NCBI GenBank assembly: GCA_016871315.1 | Contig: VFZE01000015.1 | Coordinates: forward strand, 1-64,000 | Length of the DNA: 64,000 nucleotides | Source: Acidimicrobiia bacterium | GTDB lineage: Bacteria; Acidobacteriota; Terriglobia; Bryobacterales; Bryobacteraceae | Direction: 5' to 3' | Shown here: in pieces, positions 8,683-18,013 of the stretch | Layout: every line of letters begins with the position of its first letter | Position numbering within the stretch: position 1 is the first letter of the stretch | Position numbers and translations under genes: made by a program | The notes under the pieces: model-generated | What the model was told of the DNA's origin: nothing | Database searches by the model: none | Seen by the model: only the letters and a program-made list of their open reading frames with translations

Positions 8683-11600
8683 ATGAACAACCCCTTACTG
8701 CGCTTCGGCGCACTGATGCTTGCCCTGTCCTTTGCCGCATTGGGCCAGGAAACCCGTTCGATGCTGTTCGGCCGCGTGCTGGATCCGCAAGGTTCCGCCG
8801 TCGTCGGCGCCACGGTGGTGATCCGCAATGCGGAAACCGGCGTCACGCAGACCATGCGCACCAACGACACCGGCTACTACGAAGGCAACCTGTTAATGCC
8901 CGGCCAATATGAAATCTCGGCCGAGATGGCCGGCTTCAAGAAACTGGTCCGCAAGGGCATTTCGCTGCCTGTTTCCTCGCGAATTGAAGTAGCCTTGCAC
9001 CTGGAAATCGGCGGCGTGACGGAGACCGTTTCGGTGACCGCGGAAGCGCCGCTGCTGGAAACCAACGCGGTCAGCACAGGCCGCGTCATCGACAACAAGT
9101 CGCTCATGGAACTGCCGGTGATGGGCAACAGCGCCCTGCTTTTGGTGAAGCTGGCTCCCGGCGTGCAGACCGGCGGCGTGAACAACTACCTGGCGTTGCA
9201 TTCCAACGTGGGTGGCTCCGACTACAACGTGAGCGGCAACATCGGCGGCAACGCCTGGACGCTGGACGGCTCGCCCAACCAGGGCCCCAGCCGCCGCACC
9301 GCCTATCTGCCCTACACCGACGCCATCGATGAGTTCAAGGTGGAGACCAACAACTTCAACGCCGAAATCGGCCAGAGCACCGGCGCCGCGATCACGATGA
9401 TCTCGAAATCGGGCACCAACAGTATGCACGGAACCGGCACATGGCAGCACTGGCAGCAGCGCTGGCAGGGTACGCCATTCTTCGTCAAGCAGCAATACTA
9501 CCGCCGCATCGCAGCTGCCGAAGCGGCAGGCAACAGCGCTCTCGCCCACCGGTTGCGCGACACACCGAAGCAGCCCACCGGCCGCTCGAATAACTGGGGC
9601 GCTTCTGCCGGCGGGCCCGTGGTGATACCCAAGCTGTTCAACGGCCGTAACAAGATGTTCTGGTTCTTCACCTACAACGGGTTCAAGGACGTGAAGGTGG
9701 AAGACGCGGCCAACTTCAACCGCACCGTGCCTACGTTGAAAAACCGCGACGGCGACTTCAGCGATCTTCTGCTGGTTCGGAACAATCCGGCGCGGTACAT
9801 TATTCACGACCCCACCTCCATCGTGCGCGATCCGGCACGGCCGAACAACTTCATCCGCACGCCATTCCCGGGCAACATCGTCCCGCGCAGCCGGTTCGCG
9901 AACCCCGCCTACGACGCCTACAAGAACATCTACCCGGTGCCAAACGTCGCGATGCCGGAGAGCGAGGACCCCATCAACAACTACCTGGCGAACCAGACTC
10001 CGTACAATTGGGACTACTACGCCTATTCCAACCGCATCGACTATCAGATCAGCGACAAGTGGCGCGCCTTCGGCCGCTGGTCGGTGAACAACTTCGGTCC
10101 GGAAGACCGCGGTGACTGGGTGTATGAAACCGCGCGCGGCCTGAACCTGAACGGCCTGGTGCGGAACAACAAGGGCGGCAATCTTGACATTGTCTACACG
10201 CAGAACCCGACCACGCTGTGGAACTTCAACATCGCCATCAACCAGTTCCGCGAAGGCAACATCCAGCCGAAAGCGCTCGAGTTCAAACCGTCCAGCGTCG
10301 GGCTGCCGGCCTACATGGACGCGAAGGCCGGGGCGCAGGCGCTGCTGCCCCAGATGACCATCACCGATTACTCCACCGTCAGCCCGGGAGGCTTCAACGT
10401 CTGGACGCGTTACCGGATGGCGACCGTGAAGCTGCAAGGCACTTTTATCCGGGGCAAGCACACCATCTCGAGCGCGATTGACCACCGCAACCAGTTCCGA
10501 ACAGGCGGCGGCGGCGGCAACACTAGCGGCAACTTCACCTTCAACCAGAACTACCTTCGCCGCAACGACGACGGCCTGACGCCGGCCAACAACCGCGGCC
10601 TGGGCTGGGCGGCTTTTATCCTGGGGATTCCCTCCAGCGCCAGCGTGGCCACCAACGACAGCTTCGCCACCTACACGCCCTATTACGCCAGCTTCGTGCA
10701 GGACACCTGGCGCGTCACGCCGAAACTGACGCTGAATCTCGGTCTGCGCATGGAGTATGAACGCGGCGCCACCGAACGGTTCAACCGCATGGTGGGCAAT
10801 TTTAACCCCAACATCGACGTGCCGATCGCCGCCGGCGCCCAAGCGGCCTACGCGGCCAGCCCAATTCCGCAGCTGCCCGCCTCGCAATTCCAGATCCGCG
10901 GCGGCAACACCTACGTCGGCGTCGGCGGCGCTCCTCGTGAGCTCTACCAGGACGAAATGATGTGGCTGCCCCGGCTCGGCATCGCCTACCAGCTGGACTC
11001 GAAGACCGTGCTGCGCACCGGCTACGGCATTTTCTACGACACGCTCAATGTGCTGAATTACGGCCCGAACCAGTTTGGCTACTCGCGCGCGACCAACGCG
11101 ATCATCTCGAACGACTTCGGCCAGACCTGGGGCGCGGCATCGGCGCCGTACCCGGCCAACGCCAACCCGAATAACAACCGCAGTATTTTGAACGATCCGT
11201 TCCCGGTCCGCGCCGACGGCACGCGCTTTGACGTGCCCACGCGCGACGCGCTGGGAGCGATGGCTTATGCCGGCCGCGGACTCGGCTTTACGGACTTCAA
11301 CACAGTGCACCCGCGCCAGCACCGCTGGCAGGCCGGCATTCAGCGGCAGTTCGGCTCCACCATGGTGCTGACCACCTCCTACGTCGGCACGCGGGCTTCC
11401 CGCATCTCGCAGTTTTCCTCCGGCGGCAACGTTCCGGGCCTACCGTTGCAGCCGCTGGCGGCGCAGTACTGGGTCTCCGGAAACGCGCGCGACGAATCGG
11501 CACAGCGGCTGCTGAACGAGAACGTCACCAATCCGTTCTTCATCGGCAACTTCCGCCAAGCCGACTTCTCGCCGCTGGTGTGGGCCGATTTGAACGCCAA

Positions 11601-12381
11601 CTCCTTCTTCACGGCGCGGATCATTCCTCGGCACCGTCTGCTGCGAGCTTTCCCGCACATCAACGGCCTGACCAACAACAGCGAAGCCAGTGCAACCACG
11701 AGAACGCACGAGTTCCAGGCTTCGTTTGAGAAGCGCTTCAAGCAAGGCTGGAACCTGAACCTCTCCTACACGGCGATGCGGCTGCGCGACGCCGACATCT
11801 TCCTGAACGAGTTCGACAGGCAGCGCTTCGAGCAGACGTCCAACGACGGGCGCCCGCACCGGTTCACCGGCACCGGCATCTACACCGTCCCGGTGGGCAA
11901 AGGGCGCAGGTACCTGGGCAGCACCAACCGGCTGTTGGACGGCGTGGTGGGCGGCTGGCAGTTTAGCGCGACCTATGAGTGGCAGCCCGGCCCGCTGCTG
12001 AACTGGGGCAACCTGTTCTACAGCGGCGATGTCGAGAACATCAAGAATGTTGACCGCACGTGGGAAACCTGGTTCAACACCAATGGGTTCGAGCGCGTTG
12101 CGGCGCTCGGCCCGGCCGGCTTCCACACCCGTCAATTCCCCACCCGCATCGGCGGCCTGCGTGCCGATTCCACCAGCCAGTGGAACGCCAACGCGGCCAA
12201 GAACTTTAAGCTGACAGAGGGCACGACGTTGCAACTGCGCATGGACGTGCTCAACGTGCAGAACCGCTCGCAAATGGCGGGTCCGAACGTGGATCCGTTC
12301 AACACCAACTTCGGCCGCATCGTTTCGCAGACATCGGCCGTCAACCGCTGGTTTCAAGTCCAGGCTCGGATCCAGTTCTAG
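8683..12381 (+). CDS. Oar-like TonB-dependent receptor with carboxypeptidase-regulatory N-terminus
   Basis: A 1232-residue outer-membrane protein. It has a signal peptide (LRFGALMLALSFAALGQ) and a carboxypeptidase-regulatory-like beta-sandwich (residues about 25-105: GRVLDPQGSAVVGATVVIRN, DTGYYEGNLLMPGQYEIS). A plug domain follows (about 110-240, including WTLDGSPNQGP), then a long beta-barrel ending in aromatic-rich VQARIQF with a terminal Phe, the outer-membrane beta-signal. Such proteins are much larger than classical siderophore receptors and are expanded in Acidobacteriota, where substrates are mostly unknown. AGGAG (8669-8673) lies 9 bases before the ATG at 8683; an in-frame TTG at 8680 is the alternative. 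TATACT at 8645-8650 may be its -10 box. The Gfo/Idh and enolase-superfamily genes downstream suggest a sugar-derived substrate. Confidence 0.88.
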   Translation: MNNPLLRFGALMLALSFAALGQETRSMLFGRVLDPQGSAVVGATVVIRNAETGVTQTMRTNDTGYYEGNLLMPGQYEISAEMAGFKKLVRKGISLPVSSRIEVALHLEIGGVTETVSVTAEAPLLETNAVSTGRVIDNKSLMELPVMGNSALLLVKLAPGVQTGGVNNYLALHSNVGGSDYNVSGNIGGNAWTLDGSPNQGPSRRTAYLPYTDAIDEFKVETNNFNAEIGQSTGAAITMISKSGTNSMHGTGTWQHWQQRWQGTPFFVKQQYYRRIAAAEAAGNSALAHRLRDTPKQPTGRSNNWGASAGGPVVIPKLFNGRNKMFWFFTYNGFKDVKVEDAANFNRTVPTLKNRDGDFSDLLLVRNNPARYIIHDPTSIVRDPARPNNFIRTPFPGNIVPRSRFANPAYDAYKNIYPVPNVAMPESEDPINNYLANQTPYNWDYYAYSNRIDYQISDKWRAFGRWSVNNFGPEDRGDWVYETARGLNLNGLVRNNKGGNLDIVYTQNPTTLWNFNIAINQFREGNIQPKALEFKPSSVGLPAYMDAKAGAQALLPQMTITDYSTVSPGGFNVWTRYRMATVKLQGTFIRGKHTISSAIDHRNQFRTGGGGGNTSGNFTFNQNYLRRNDDGLTPANNRGLGWAAFILGIPSSASVATNDSFATYTPYYASFVQDTWRVTPKLTLNLGLRMEYERGATERFNRMVGNFNPNIDVPIAAGAQAAYAASPIPQLPASQFQIRGGNTYVGVGGAPRELYQDEMMWLPRLGIAYQLDSKTVLRTGYGIFYDTLNVLNYGPNQFGYSRATNAIISNDFGQTWGAASAPYPANANPNNNRSILNDPFPVRADGTRFDVPTRDALGAMAYAGRGLGFTDFNTVHPRQHRWQAGIQRQFGSTMVLTTSYVGTRASRISQFSSGGNVPGLPLQPLAAQYWVSGNARDESAQRLLNENVTNPFFIGNFRQADFSPLVWADLNANSFFTARIIPRHRLLRAFPHINGLTNNSEASATTRTHEFQASFEKRFKQGWNLNLSYTAMRLRDADIFLNEFDRQRFEQTSNDGRPHRFTGTGIYTVPVGKGRRYLGSTNRLLDGVVGGWQFSATYEWQPGPLLNWGNLFYSGDVENIKNVDRTWETWFNTNGFERVAALGPAGFHTRQFPTRIGGLRADSTSQWNANAAKNFKLTEGTTLQLRMDVLNVQNRSQMAGPNVDPFNTNFGRIVSQTSAVNRWFQVQARIQF

Positions 12382-12394
12382 TTATGTGACAAGG

Positions 12395-13579
12395 ATGAAA
12401 CGCAGATCATTTTTGGCGGCGGGGGCTTCAGCTCCCGCCGTTTTTTCTTTCCAGCCCAGCGACAAGATCCGCCTGGGCATTATCGGATTCGGCAGCCGTG
12501 GCGCCTACCTGTTCAATGAAATCCGGCGCGCGAATGAGCCGGGCATGGAAGTGGCGGCGATTTGCGACGTCTACTCGAAAGCCCGCGAGCAGGGCGCGGC
12601 GGCCGTCAAAAAGACCTACAACATCGACGCATTTCTTAGCTCCCGCTTCGAGGAAGTTCTTCATCGTAAAGATATCGACGCAGTCATCTTATCCGCACCC
12701 GATTTTACTCACTCGCCGATGCTGGAGCGCGCCATGCAAGCCGGCAAAGACGCCTATTGCGAAAAGCCGATGGGCACCAACCTTGCCGATGCTCGCAAAG
12801 CCTACCTTGCCGTCAAGCGCGAACCGAAGCGCGTGGTGCAGATCGGGACGCAGCGGCGCTCGGAACCGGGGCTGATCGCCTGCGCGCGCGAGATCCAGGC
12901 GGGCGCGATCGGCAAGATCACCCGCGTCGACACGCAAGTGCATTTCCAGGAGCCGCGCTGGCGGCGCGATCACCACATGATCCAGCCCTCGGAAGTGGAT
13001 TGGGACGCCTTCACGATGGGGCGGTTCCAAAAGCCGTTCGACGCGCGGCTGTTCCGCGAATGGCAGCTGTTCCCGGAGACAACGAACGGCATTCCGGGAT
13101 TGTGGATGTCGCACCTGGTGGACCTGGCCTCGTGGTTCCTGAACGAGCCCTATCCGAAGAGCGCAGTAGCATCCGGCGGCGTCTACCTGTGGAAGGACGG
13201 CCGCGATACCTGCGACGTGTTTCACGCATTGCTTGAGTACACCGATTGCCTGTACGGGTTCGGGATGAGCCTGACCAACAGCGCCGGCTCGCGCAACGAG
13301 TGGTACGGCACTAAGGGAACGCTCGACGGCGACCGGCTGGTGATCATGCCGCGCGGCAGCCGCGCGCCGGACCGCGTCACCGAGGAGCGCAAGATACAGC
13401 CTGTCGCAGGCGTCGAGTCGCACATGGCCAACTGGCTGCGCTGCCTGCGGTCGCGGCAGACGCCTCGGGCCGATATCCAATCGGGCTTCTCGCATGCCGT
13501 TGCCGGATGCATGGCGGCCGAGGCGCTGCGCGCCGGACGCAAGGTGCGGTTCAACACCGGGACGCTTGACTTCGCCTGA
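12395..13579 (+). CDS. Tat-signalled Gfo/Idh/MocA-family oxidoreductase
   Basis: A 394-residue NAD(P)-dependent oxidoreductase. The N-terminus MKRRSFLAAGASAPAVF is a Tat-like signal. A Rossmann motif follows (IRLGIIGFGSRGAYLFNEI), then the family hallmark CEKPMG near residue 125, where Lys is the catalytic base. WMSHLVDLASWFLNEPYP is the conserved C-terminal substrate-pocket helix. Family members oxidise or isomerise sugars and inositols, and exported forms are common in Acidobacteriota and Planctomycetes. The ATG at 12395 is chosen because the Tat signal begins there; a GTG at 12386 would add three residues. It starts 13 bases after the TonB receptor and is followed at once by the enolase-superfamily gene, so one operon is likely. 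Confidence 0.85.
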   Translation: MKRRSFLAAGASAPAVFSFQPSDKIRLGIIGFGSRGAYLFNEIRRANEPGMEVAAICDVYSKAREQGAAAVKKTYNIDAFLSSRFEEVLHRKDIDAVILSAPDFTHSPMLERAMQAGKDAYCEKPMGTNLADARKAYLAVKREPKRVVQIGTQRRSEPGLIACAREIQAGAIGKITRVDTQVHFQEPRWRRDHHMIQPSEVDWDAFTMGRFQKPFDARLFREWQLFPETTNGIPGLWMSHLVDLASWFLNEPYPKSAVASGGVYLWKDGRDTCDVFHALLEYTDCLYGFGMSLTNSAGSRNEWYGTKGTLDGDRLVIMPRGSRAPDRVTEERKIQPVAGVESHMANWLRCLRSRQTPRADIQSGFSHAVAGCMAAEALRAGRKVRFNTGTLDFA

Positions 13580-13580
13580 G

Positions 13581-14738
13581 ATGGACCGCCGCTTGTTTTT
13601 GAGCCTTCCGCTGGGCGCGGCCGCCGCCGAGACGCCGAGAATCCGGACGATCGAGCTGTTTCCGGTAGAGTATCCGGTCACCGGCCACTTTCGCTTCTTC
13701 CCTCGGCCGGTGCGGCCGGCCATCTTTGTGAAGATCGCGCTGGAGGATGGCTTGGCCGGGTGGGGCCAAAGCGTGCCGATCCCGACCTGGAGCTACGAGA
13801 CGCCCGAGTCGGCGCTGCACACGCTGAAGCACTACTTGGCGCCGGCACTCATTGGGCGCGACCCGCGTGATTTAGAGGGCGCGCACCAGGCGATGCGGCG
13901 CGCCATCGCTTCTTCCTTTTCCACCGGCATGCCGATTGCGAAGGCCGGTATCGATCTGGCCCTCCATGATCTGATCGGGCGGCTGGCGCGGAAGAACATA
14001 AACGGCGTATGGGGCCGCAAGCCGCAGGAGAAGATCACGCTCAGCTGGACTTTGAATCCGCGCACGCTGGATGAGACCGCGCCGCTGATGGAGCATGGCC
14101 GCAAGCTCGGCTACCGCCACTTCAACATCAAGGTGGCGCCCGACCCGAAGTTCGATTTGGAACTGGCGCGGATGGTGCGCAAGTTGGCGCCGGAAAGTTT
14201 CCTGTGGGCCGATGCCAACGGCGGCTACGACACCGGGACCGCGCTGGCGGTGGCCCCCAAGCTGGCCGATGCCGGCGTGAACGTGTTCGAGCAGCCGGTG
14301 CCGCCGAACCTGCTGTCCGGCTTCGCGGCGCTGAAGAAGCAGAAGGCGCTGCCCGTGCTGATGGATGAAGGTCTGGTCTCGCACGTGGAACTGGAGGAGT
14401 TTGTGAAGCTGAAGCTGCTGGACGGCGTGGCGTTCAAGCCGGCGCGGACGGCGGGACTGTGGGACTCTTACCGGCAGCTGGAGATCTGCGAGCGCGAGGG
14501 CTTGATGGTGCTGGGCAGCGGCCTCACAGATCCCGATGTGGCGCTGGCGGCGGCGCTCGATTTGTACGGCGCGGCGCGGCTGAAATATCCGGCGGCTCTG
14601 AACGGGCTGCAGTTTCTGACACGCAGTTTTCTGAAGAAGCCCTTTGCGCTGGAAGACGGCGCCCTGCGCGTCCCGGCGGGCCCAGGATTAGGAGTGGAGG
14701 TGGATGAGAATGCGGTACGCGGCGCTGTGGCTGGTTAG
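13581..14738 (+). CDS. enolase-superfamily enzyme (muconate lactonizing/dipeptide epimerase subgroup-like)
   Basis: A 385-residue member of the mandelate racemase/muconate lactonizing group. Candidate catalytic elements are the Lys in RHFNIKVAP, metal ligands Asp in WADANGG, Glu in FEQPVPP and Asp/Glu in LMDEGLV, and a second Lys in FKPARTAG. Lys on both faces of the barrel suits a racemase, epimerase or cycloisomerase better than a sugar-acid dehydratase, which uses His. The N-terminus (MDRRLFLSLPLGAAAAETP) looks like a short Tat-like signal. The ATG at 13581 follows the Gfo/Idh stop by one base. A longer in-frame start lies inside that gene and is rejected. The substrate cannot be assigned from sequence alone. 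Confidence 0.82.
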   Translation: MDRRLFLSLPLGAAAAETPRIRTIELFPVEYPVTGHFRFFPRPVRPAIFVKIALEDGLAGWGQSVPIPTWSYETPESALHTLKHYLAPALIGRDPRDLEGAHQAMRRAIASSFSTGMPIAKAGIDLALHDLIGRLARKNINGVWGRKPQEKITLSWTLNPRTLDETAPLMEHGRKLGYRHFNIKVAPDPKFDLELARMVRKLAPESFLWADANGGYDTGTALAVAPKLADAGVNVFEQPVPPNLLSGFAALKKQKALPVLMDEGLVSHVELEEFVKLKLLDGVAFKPARTAGLWDSYRQLEICEREGLMVLGSGLTDPDVALAAALDLYGAARLKYPAALNGLQFLTRSFLKKPFALEDGALRVPAGPGLGVEVDENAVRGAVAG

Positions 14739-15537
14739 CCTGTTGCCGTTGGCGGCGCAGGTGGAATGGAAGGAGCTGAGCGGCGGGCGGATACAGCTGC
14801 TCGAAAACGGCAGTCCCGTGCTGAGCTACAACGCGGGCGTGCAACTGGCCGCAGGCGCGCCGGACGACCGTGCGAGGTGCTGCTACATTCACCCGGTCTG
14901 GTCGCCGGCAGGCGTGGTTGTGACCGACGATTTCCCCGCCGATCATTACCATCACCGGGGCCTGTTCTGGGCCTGGCCGCAGATCGTGGTGGATGGCAAG
15001 CGGCTGGATTCCTGGATGCTGCGCGGCGTAGCGCCGGCCTTCGTGAAGCTGCATAAGGCGGAGGGCGCCGAGTTGCAGGTGGAAAACGCGTGGATGATGG
15101 GCGACCGGAAACTGCTGCGCGAGATGGTCACAATCCGCCATCTGAAGACAGGCCACTTCCGGCTGGAGTTGGAACTGACGCCGCTGGTTGACCTGAAACT
15201 GGTGGGCGCACCGGAAGCGGGCAAGGGTTACGGCGGCCTGAGCACACGGTTCGCTGCGCGGGAGGGTACCGCGATGCGGTCAAGCGAGGGGGAGGTGAGG
15301 AAAGACGAAGACCTGACACCGCATGCCTGGGCGGAGTTTGAGGCTACCTACCAGGGCCGCCGCGCGCGGTTGCGGATTACGCCCGACCCATCCAATCCCG
15401 GCGAGCCCAACCCGTGGTGCCTGCGCTTTTACGGCTTTCTCGGCTCGTCATGGCCGGCGCGGACACCTGTGGAGATGAAGGCGGGCAGCAACTGGAAGCT
15501 GGTCTACGATGTGGAAGTGGGCGATGTGGTGCAGTGA
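14704..15537 (+). CDS. DUF6807 (PmoA-like) exported protein
   Basis: A 277-residue protein with a signal peptide (RYAALWLVSLLPLAAQ). The fingerprint DHYHHRGLFWAW near residue 80 is the conserved His-rich motif of the DUF6807 family, confusingly annotated as methane oxygenase PmoA. The family is not a methane monooxygenase and its role is unknown. It often sits beside Gfo/Idh/MocA oxidoreductases, as here. The rest is mainly beta-strand and ends with LRFYGFLGSSWP and a Tyr-Asp-Val strand. Its start overlaps the end of the enolase-superfamily gene by 35 bases, so coupling is likely. A second ATG at 14710 is a possible start. Confidence 0.72.
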   Translation: MRMRYAALWLVSLLPLAAQVEWKELSGGRIQLLENGSPVLSYNAGVQLAAGAPDDRARCCYIHPVWSPAGVVVTDDFPADHYHHRGLFWAWPQIVVDGKRLDSWMLRGVAPAFVKLHKAEGAELQVENAWMMGDRKLLREMVTIRHLKTGHFRLELELTPLVDLKLVGAPEAGKGYGGLSTRFAAREGTAMRSSEGEVRKDEDLTPHAWAEFEATYQGRRARLRITPDPSNPGEPNPWCLRFYGFLGSSWPARTPVEMKAGSNWKLVYDVEVGDVVQ

Positions 15538-15569
15538 GCGTAGCAATTTGACGCCTGCCGCTAGCCCCA

Positions 15570-16034
15570 TCACCCCCGCAGATACCTGTTGAAGTGCTCC
15601 AGCGTCCTCTCCCAGGCCAGCTTCGCCGCCGCCTCGTTGTACCTTGGCGTCGTATCGTTATGGAACCCGTGATTGGTCCCCTCATACATATGCGCCGCGT
15701 AGCTCACTTTGTTCGCCTTCAGCGCCTCCTCGTACGCCGGCCACCCCTGGTTGATCCGCTCGTCGTTCTGCGCATAGTGCAGCAACAGCGCCGCCTTGAT
15801 CTTCCCCGCATCCGCTACCGGAGCCTGCGATCCATAAAACGGAACCGCCGCCGCCAGATCCGGCCCCATCCGCACCGCCAGCCGGTTCGAAATCCCTCCG
15901 CCGAAACAGAACCCAACCACCCCCAGCTTCCCCGTGCAATCCGCGCGCCCCTTCAACCACATCCCGGCCGCCCCTCGCCTTATCCTCATCCCCCGGATAC
16001 CCACCCACGCTCGTCAACCCGTCCGGCGCGAACG
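15570..16034 (-). pseudogene. dienelactone hydrolase remnant (5' truncated, internally deleted)
   Basis: The reading frame at 15570-16004 encodes the C-terminal two thirds of a dienelactone hydrolase: [16 protein letters not shown] with nucleophile Cys, then the region with acid Asp ([17 protein letters not shown]) and His ([10 protein letters not shown]). In another minus-strand frame just upstream, [20 protein letters not shown] matches the preceding part of the family. The two pieces are joined with loss of the intervening helix and of frame. Everything N-terminal to FAPDG is gone, because plus-strand protease sequence begins at about 16037. The gene is therefore dead. Confidence 0.75.
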
Positions 16035-16036
16035 TG

Positions 16037-16463
16037 GCGAAGGCTCCGGCGTCATCGTCAACCCCGAGGGCTACATCCTCACCAATGATCACGTCGTCCG
16101 CCAGGCCTCTGATATCCGCGTCACCCTCGGCGAGCTGCCGGAATCCCAGCAGCGCGCAACCCTCTCCGGCTCCGGCGTCGAGATGATGGACGGCGTCCAG
16201 GCGCAGGATCTCACTCCCGAACTCGCCCGCCAGCTCTCACTCCCTCCTGACGCCTTCGGTGTCGTCATTTCCAGCGTCAAGCCCGGTACCCCGGCCGCCG
16301 AAGCCGGTCTTCGCCGCGGCGATGCTGTCCAGGAGGTCAACCGCTCCCGCGTCGCAACGTGGCAGCCTTCCGTCAGGTCATCGCCAAGGCCGGCGGCGGC
16401 TCCGTTGTCCTGCTGGTAAACCGCGGCGGTAACACTCTCTTTCTGGTGATCGAGCCGAGGTAA
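16037..16463 (+). pseudogene. HtrA/DegP-type serine protease remnant with internal deletion and frameshift
   Basis: The piece starts abruptly with the trypsin-fold motif GSGVIVNPEGYILTNDHVV, which keeps the catalytic His. After DIRVTL it jumps straight to what looks like the end of the first PDZ domain (LGELPE) and then a PDZ domain (FGVVISSVKPGTPAAEAGL, RRGDAV). The catalytic Asp, Ser and most of PDZ1 are missing. Near 16355 a one-base shift moves the end into another frame, where the natural C-terminus (KAGGGSVVLLVNRGGNTLF) runs to the TAA at 16461-16463. The deletion looks as if it occurred between two RVTL-encoding stretches. There is no start codon or signal peptide, so this is a fossil. 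Confidence 0.78.
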
Positions 16464-16588
16464 GCCATGACCCTCTACCTCAAGTACCTGATCCGCCTCG
16501 CCGCCGAAGAAATCGTCTCCGAGAAGGAGACTGCCTCCACCTCCAAACCGTGACTCCGCATTCTCTTGCAGGCCTGCGAATTCTCAAT

Positions 16589-18013
16589 CTACGGCGCGCT
16601 CAACTCCAGCGGAACGGTGTTCCCCGGAACTCCATCCACGAACACCGTAATCGCTGCCGACTCCGGCGGCACCATCAGCGGCAGCTTCACCCGCACCAGT
16701 CCCGGCTCAACCGAGATCAGCTCGGCGAGGTACCCGCTGATATAAACCTGCACCGCCTCCGACATCATCCCGTTAGCGTACACGGCGACCACCGGCGAGG
16801 ACGGCTCCAGAATCGCCTTTGTCAGGTTCGGCCTCTCTGCCCGCGAGATCCCTGACGAGGCTACCTCCTCCCTGACGAACCGCCCTCGCGCTCTTACAAA
16901 TTCCACCAGCTTCTCCACCGCTTCCTCGAACTGTTCATTCGTGTACGGCTTCTGCTTGTCCAGCCACGCCGCTGTTCGGATCTGCCGGTAACCCGCCACG
17001 ATCTCCCTCTCCAGCCACCCGTTCTCCTCACCAGCCAGCGCCGCCAGCTTCAGCAGCGACTCCAGGTACGCATCACGCAACTCAGGGTCCTCCAGGCTCC
17101 GCCGCATCACCGGGTTGGTGTACACGTTCGTCCAGATCGGATAATGCTCCCAGTAAAACGACACATCCTTGTCCCAGGCGATCAGCTGCCACTTCTTCTT
17201 CCCCTCGAACCGGTACAGGTAGAAGTTGTTCATCCCCCACTCGCCCAGAACCCCGTCGAAGTCCGACAGAAAATTTTCCACCGCCACGTGCCGCATCAGC
17301 ACCTTCAAGTCCAGGTACGGCTCCATCGCTTTCCGGAACTCACCAGTGCCGGCGTCATGCATCGCGCGGATCATCTCCACCAGCGGCTTGTGGTCCGGAT
17401 CTTTCTCGTGCGTCACCGGCTTGAACGGTACAGGTGCGTAGCGCGCCGGATCGCTCCCGCGGTCCTCAAAACGGTAATCCTCCACCCACTTGTACTCGTA
17501 CAAGTACCCGTCATTCTCTCCAAACACGCGGGACAGCATCCGCTTGTCCACCGCTTCCACCACGCCGTAAAGCCCCACATACACGCCATTCACGTACAGC
17601 CGCGCATGCGCCTCCCGCGGCGCCGGCAAACCCATCCGCTCAAACATCCGCATCGTCAGCCGCTCATGCAGCATCGACGGGTCTTGCGTGAAGTTATCCA
17701 GCACCAGCGACTTCAATCCCAAAAAACTCTGCGTCGTCTGGAACCGGTCAAAATCCACTCGCAACCCGGGCTTCAGCCCGCTCCGGCTGCCCAGCCCGCG
17801 CGACCGGATCCCGATATTCTCCACCTTCAGGCTCCGCCACTGCAGATCGCACAAGTAATAGGTGTTCTCGAGGTAGTTGTCTTTCAGCCGCTGCCAGTCC
17901 GTAGGGTGAATCGTGATCTGGATATCGTGCAGCACCGCCGCATCAAACAACGCATCGGCGCTCTGCCCCATCACCAGGCCCGCGGCCAGCAGTCCTACAG
18001 CAAGCCGCTTCAT
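16589..18013 (-). CDS. CotH-family protein kinase, exported
   Basis: A 474-residue protein with a signal peptide (RLAVGLLAAGLVMGQ). It matches the CotH fold, an atypical kinase known from spore-coat phosphorylation but widespread outside spore formers. Typical segments are GIRSRGLGSRSG near residue 70, VNGVYVGLYGVVEAVDKRML near 150, NNFYLYRFEGKKKWQLIAWD, and the metal-binding DKDVSF that follows. The C-terminal 80 residues form an extra beta-rich domain. The gene is coupled to the upstream phospholipase D gene by an ATGA overlap. The substrate is unknown; a role in modifying secreted or envelope proteins is inferred from the signal peptide. Confidence 0.8.
   Translation of the reverse strand: MKRLAVGLLAAGLVMGQSADALFDAAVLHDIQITIHPTDWQRLKDNYLENTYYLCDLQWRSLKVENIGIRSRGLGSRSGLKPGLRVDFDRFQTTQSFLGLKSLVLDNFTQDPSMLHERLTMRMFERMGLPAPREAHARLYVNGVYVGLYGVVEAVDKRMLSRVFGENDGYLYEYKWVEDYRFEDRGSDPARYAPVPFKPVTHEKDPDHKPLVEMIRAMHDAGTGEFRKAMEPYLDLKVLMRHVAVENFLSDFDGVLGEWGMNNFYLYRFEGKKKWQLIAWDKDVSFYWEHYPIWTNVYTNPVMRRSLEDPELRDAYLESLLKLAALAGEENGWLEREIVAGYRQIRTAAWLDKQKPYTNEQFEEAVEKLVEFVRARGRFVREEVASSGISRAERPNLTKAILEPSSPVVAVYANGMMSEAVQVYISGYLAELISVEPGLVRVKLPLMVPPESAAITVFVDGVPGNTVPLELSAP

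Noticed and set aside
8893-11322. An 809-codon minus-strand open frame
   Set aside because: It is a shadow of the first TonB receptor; the sense frame has signal peptide, plug and barrel features.
14704-15537. Annotation as particulate methane monooxygenase subunit PmoA
   Set aside because: The name is attached to DUF6807 in some databases, but the protein is exported, lacks PmoA membrane helices and has no pmoB or pmoC nearby.
16467-16553. A 28-codon frame MTLYLKYLIRLAAEE after the HtrA remnant
   Set aside because: It is short, has no ribosome site and no family, and lies in debris between pseudogenes; it could be another fossil but cannot be supported. Nothing else is seen in 16464-16588.
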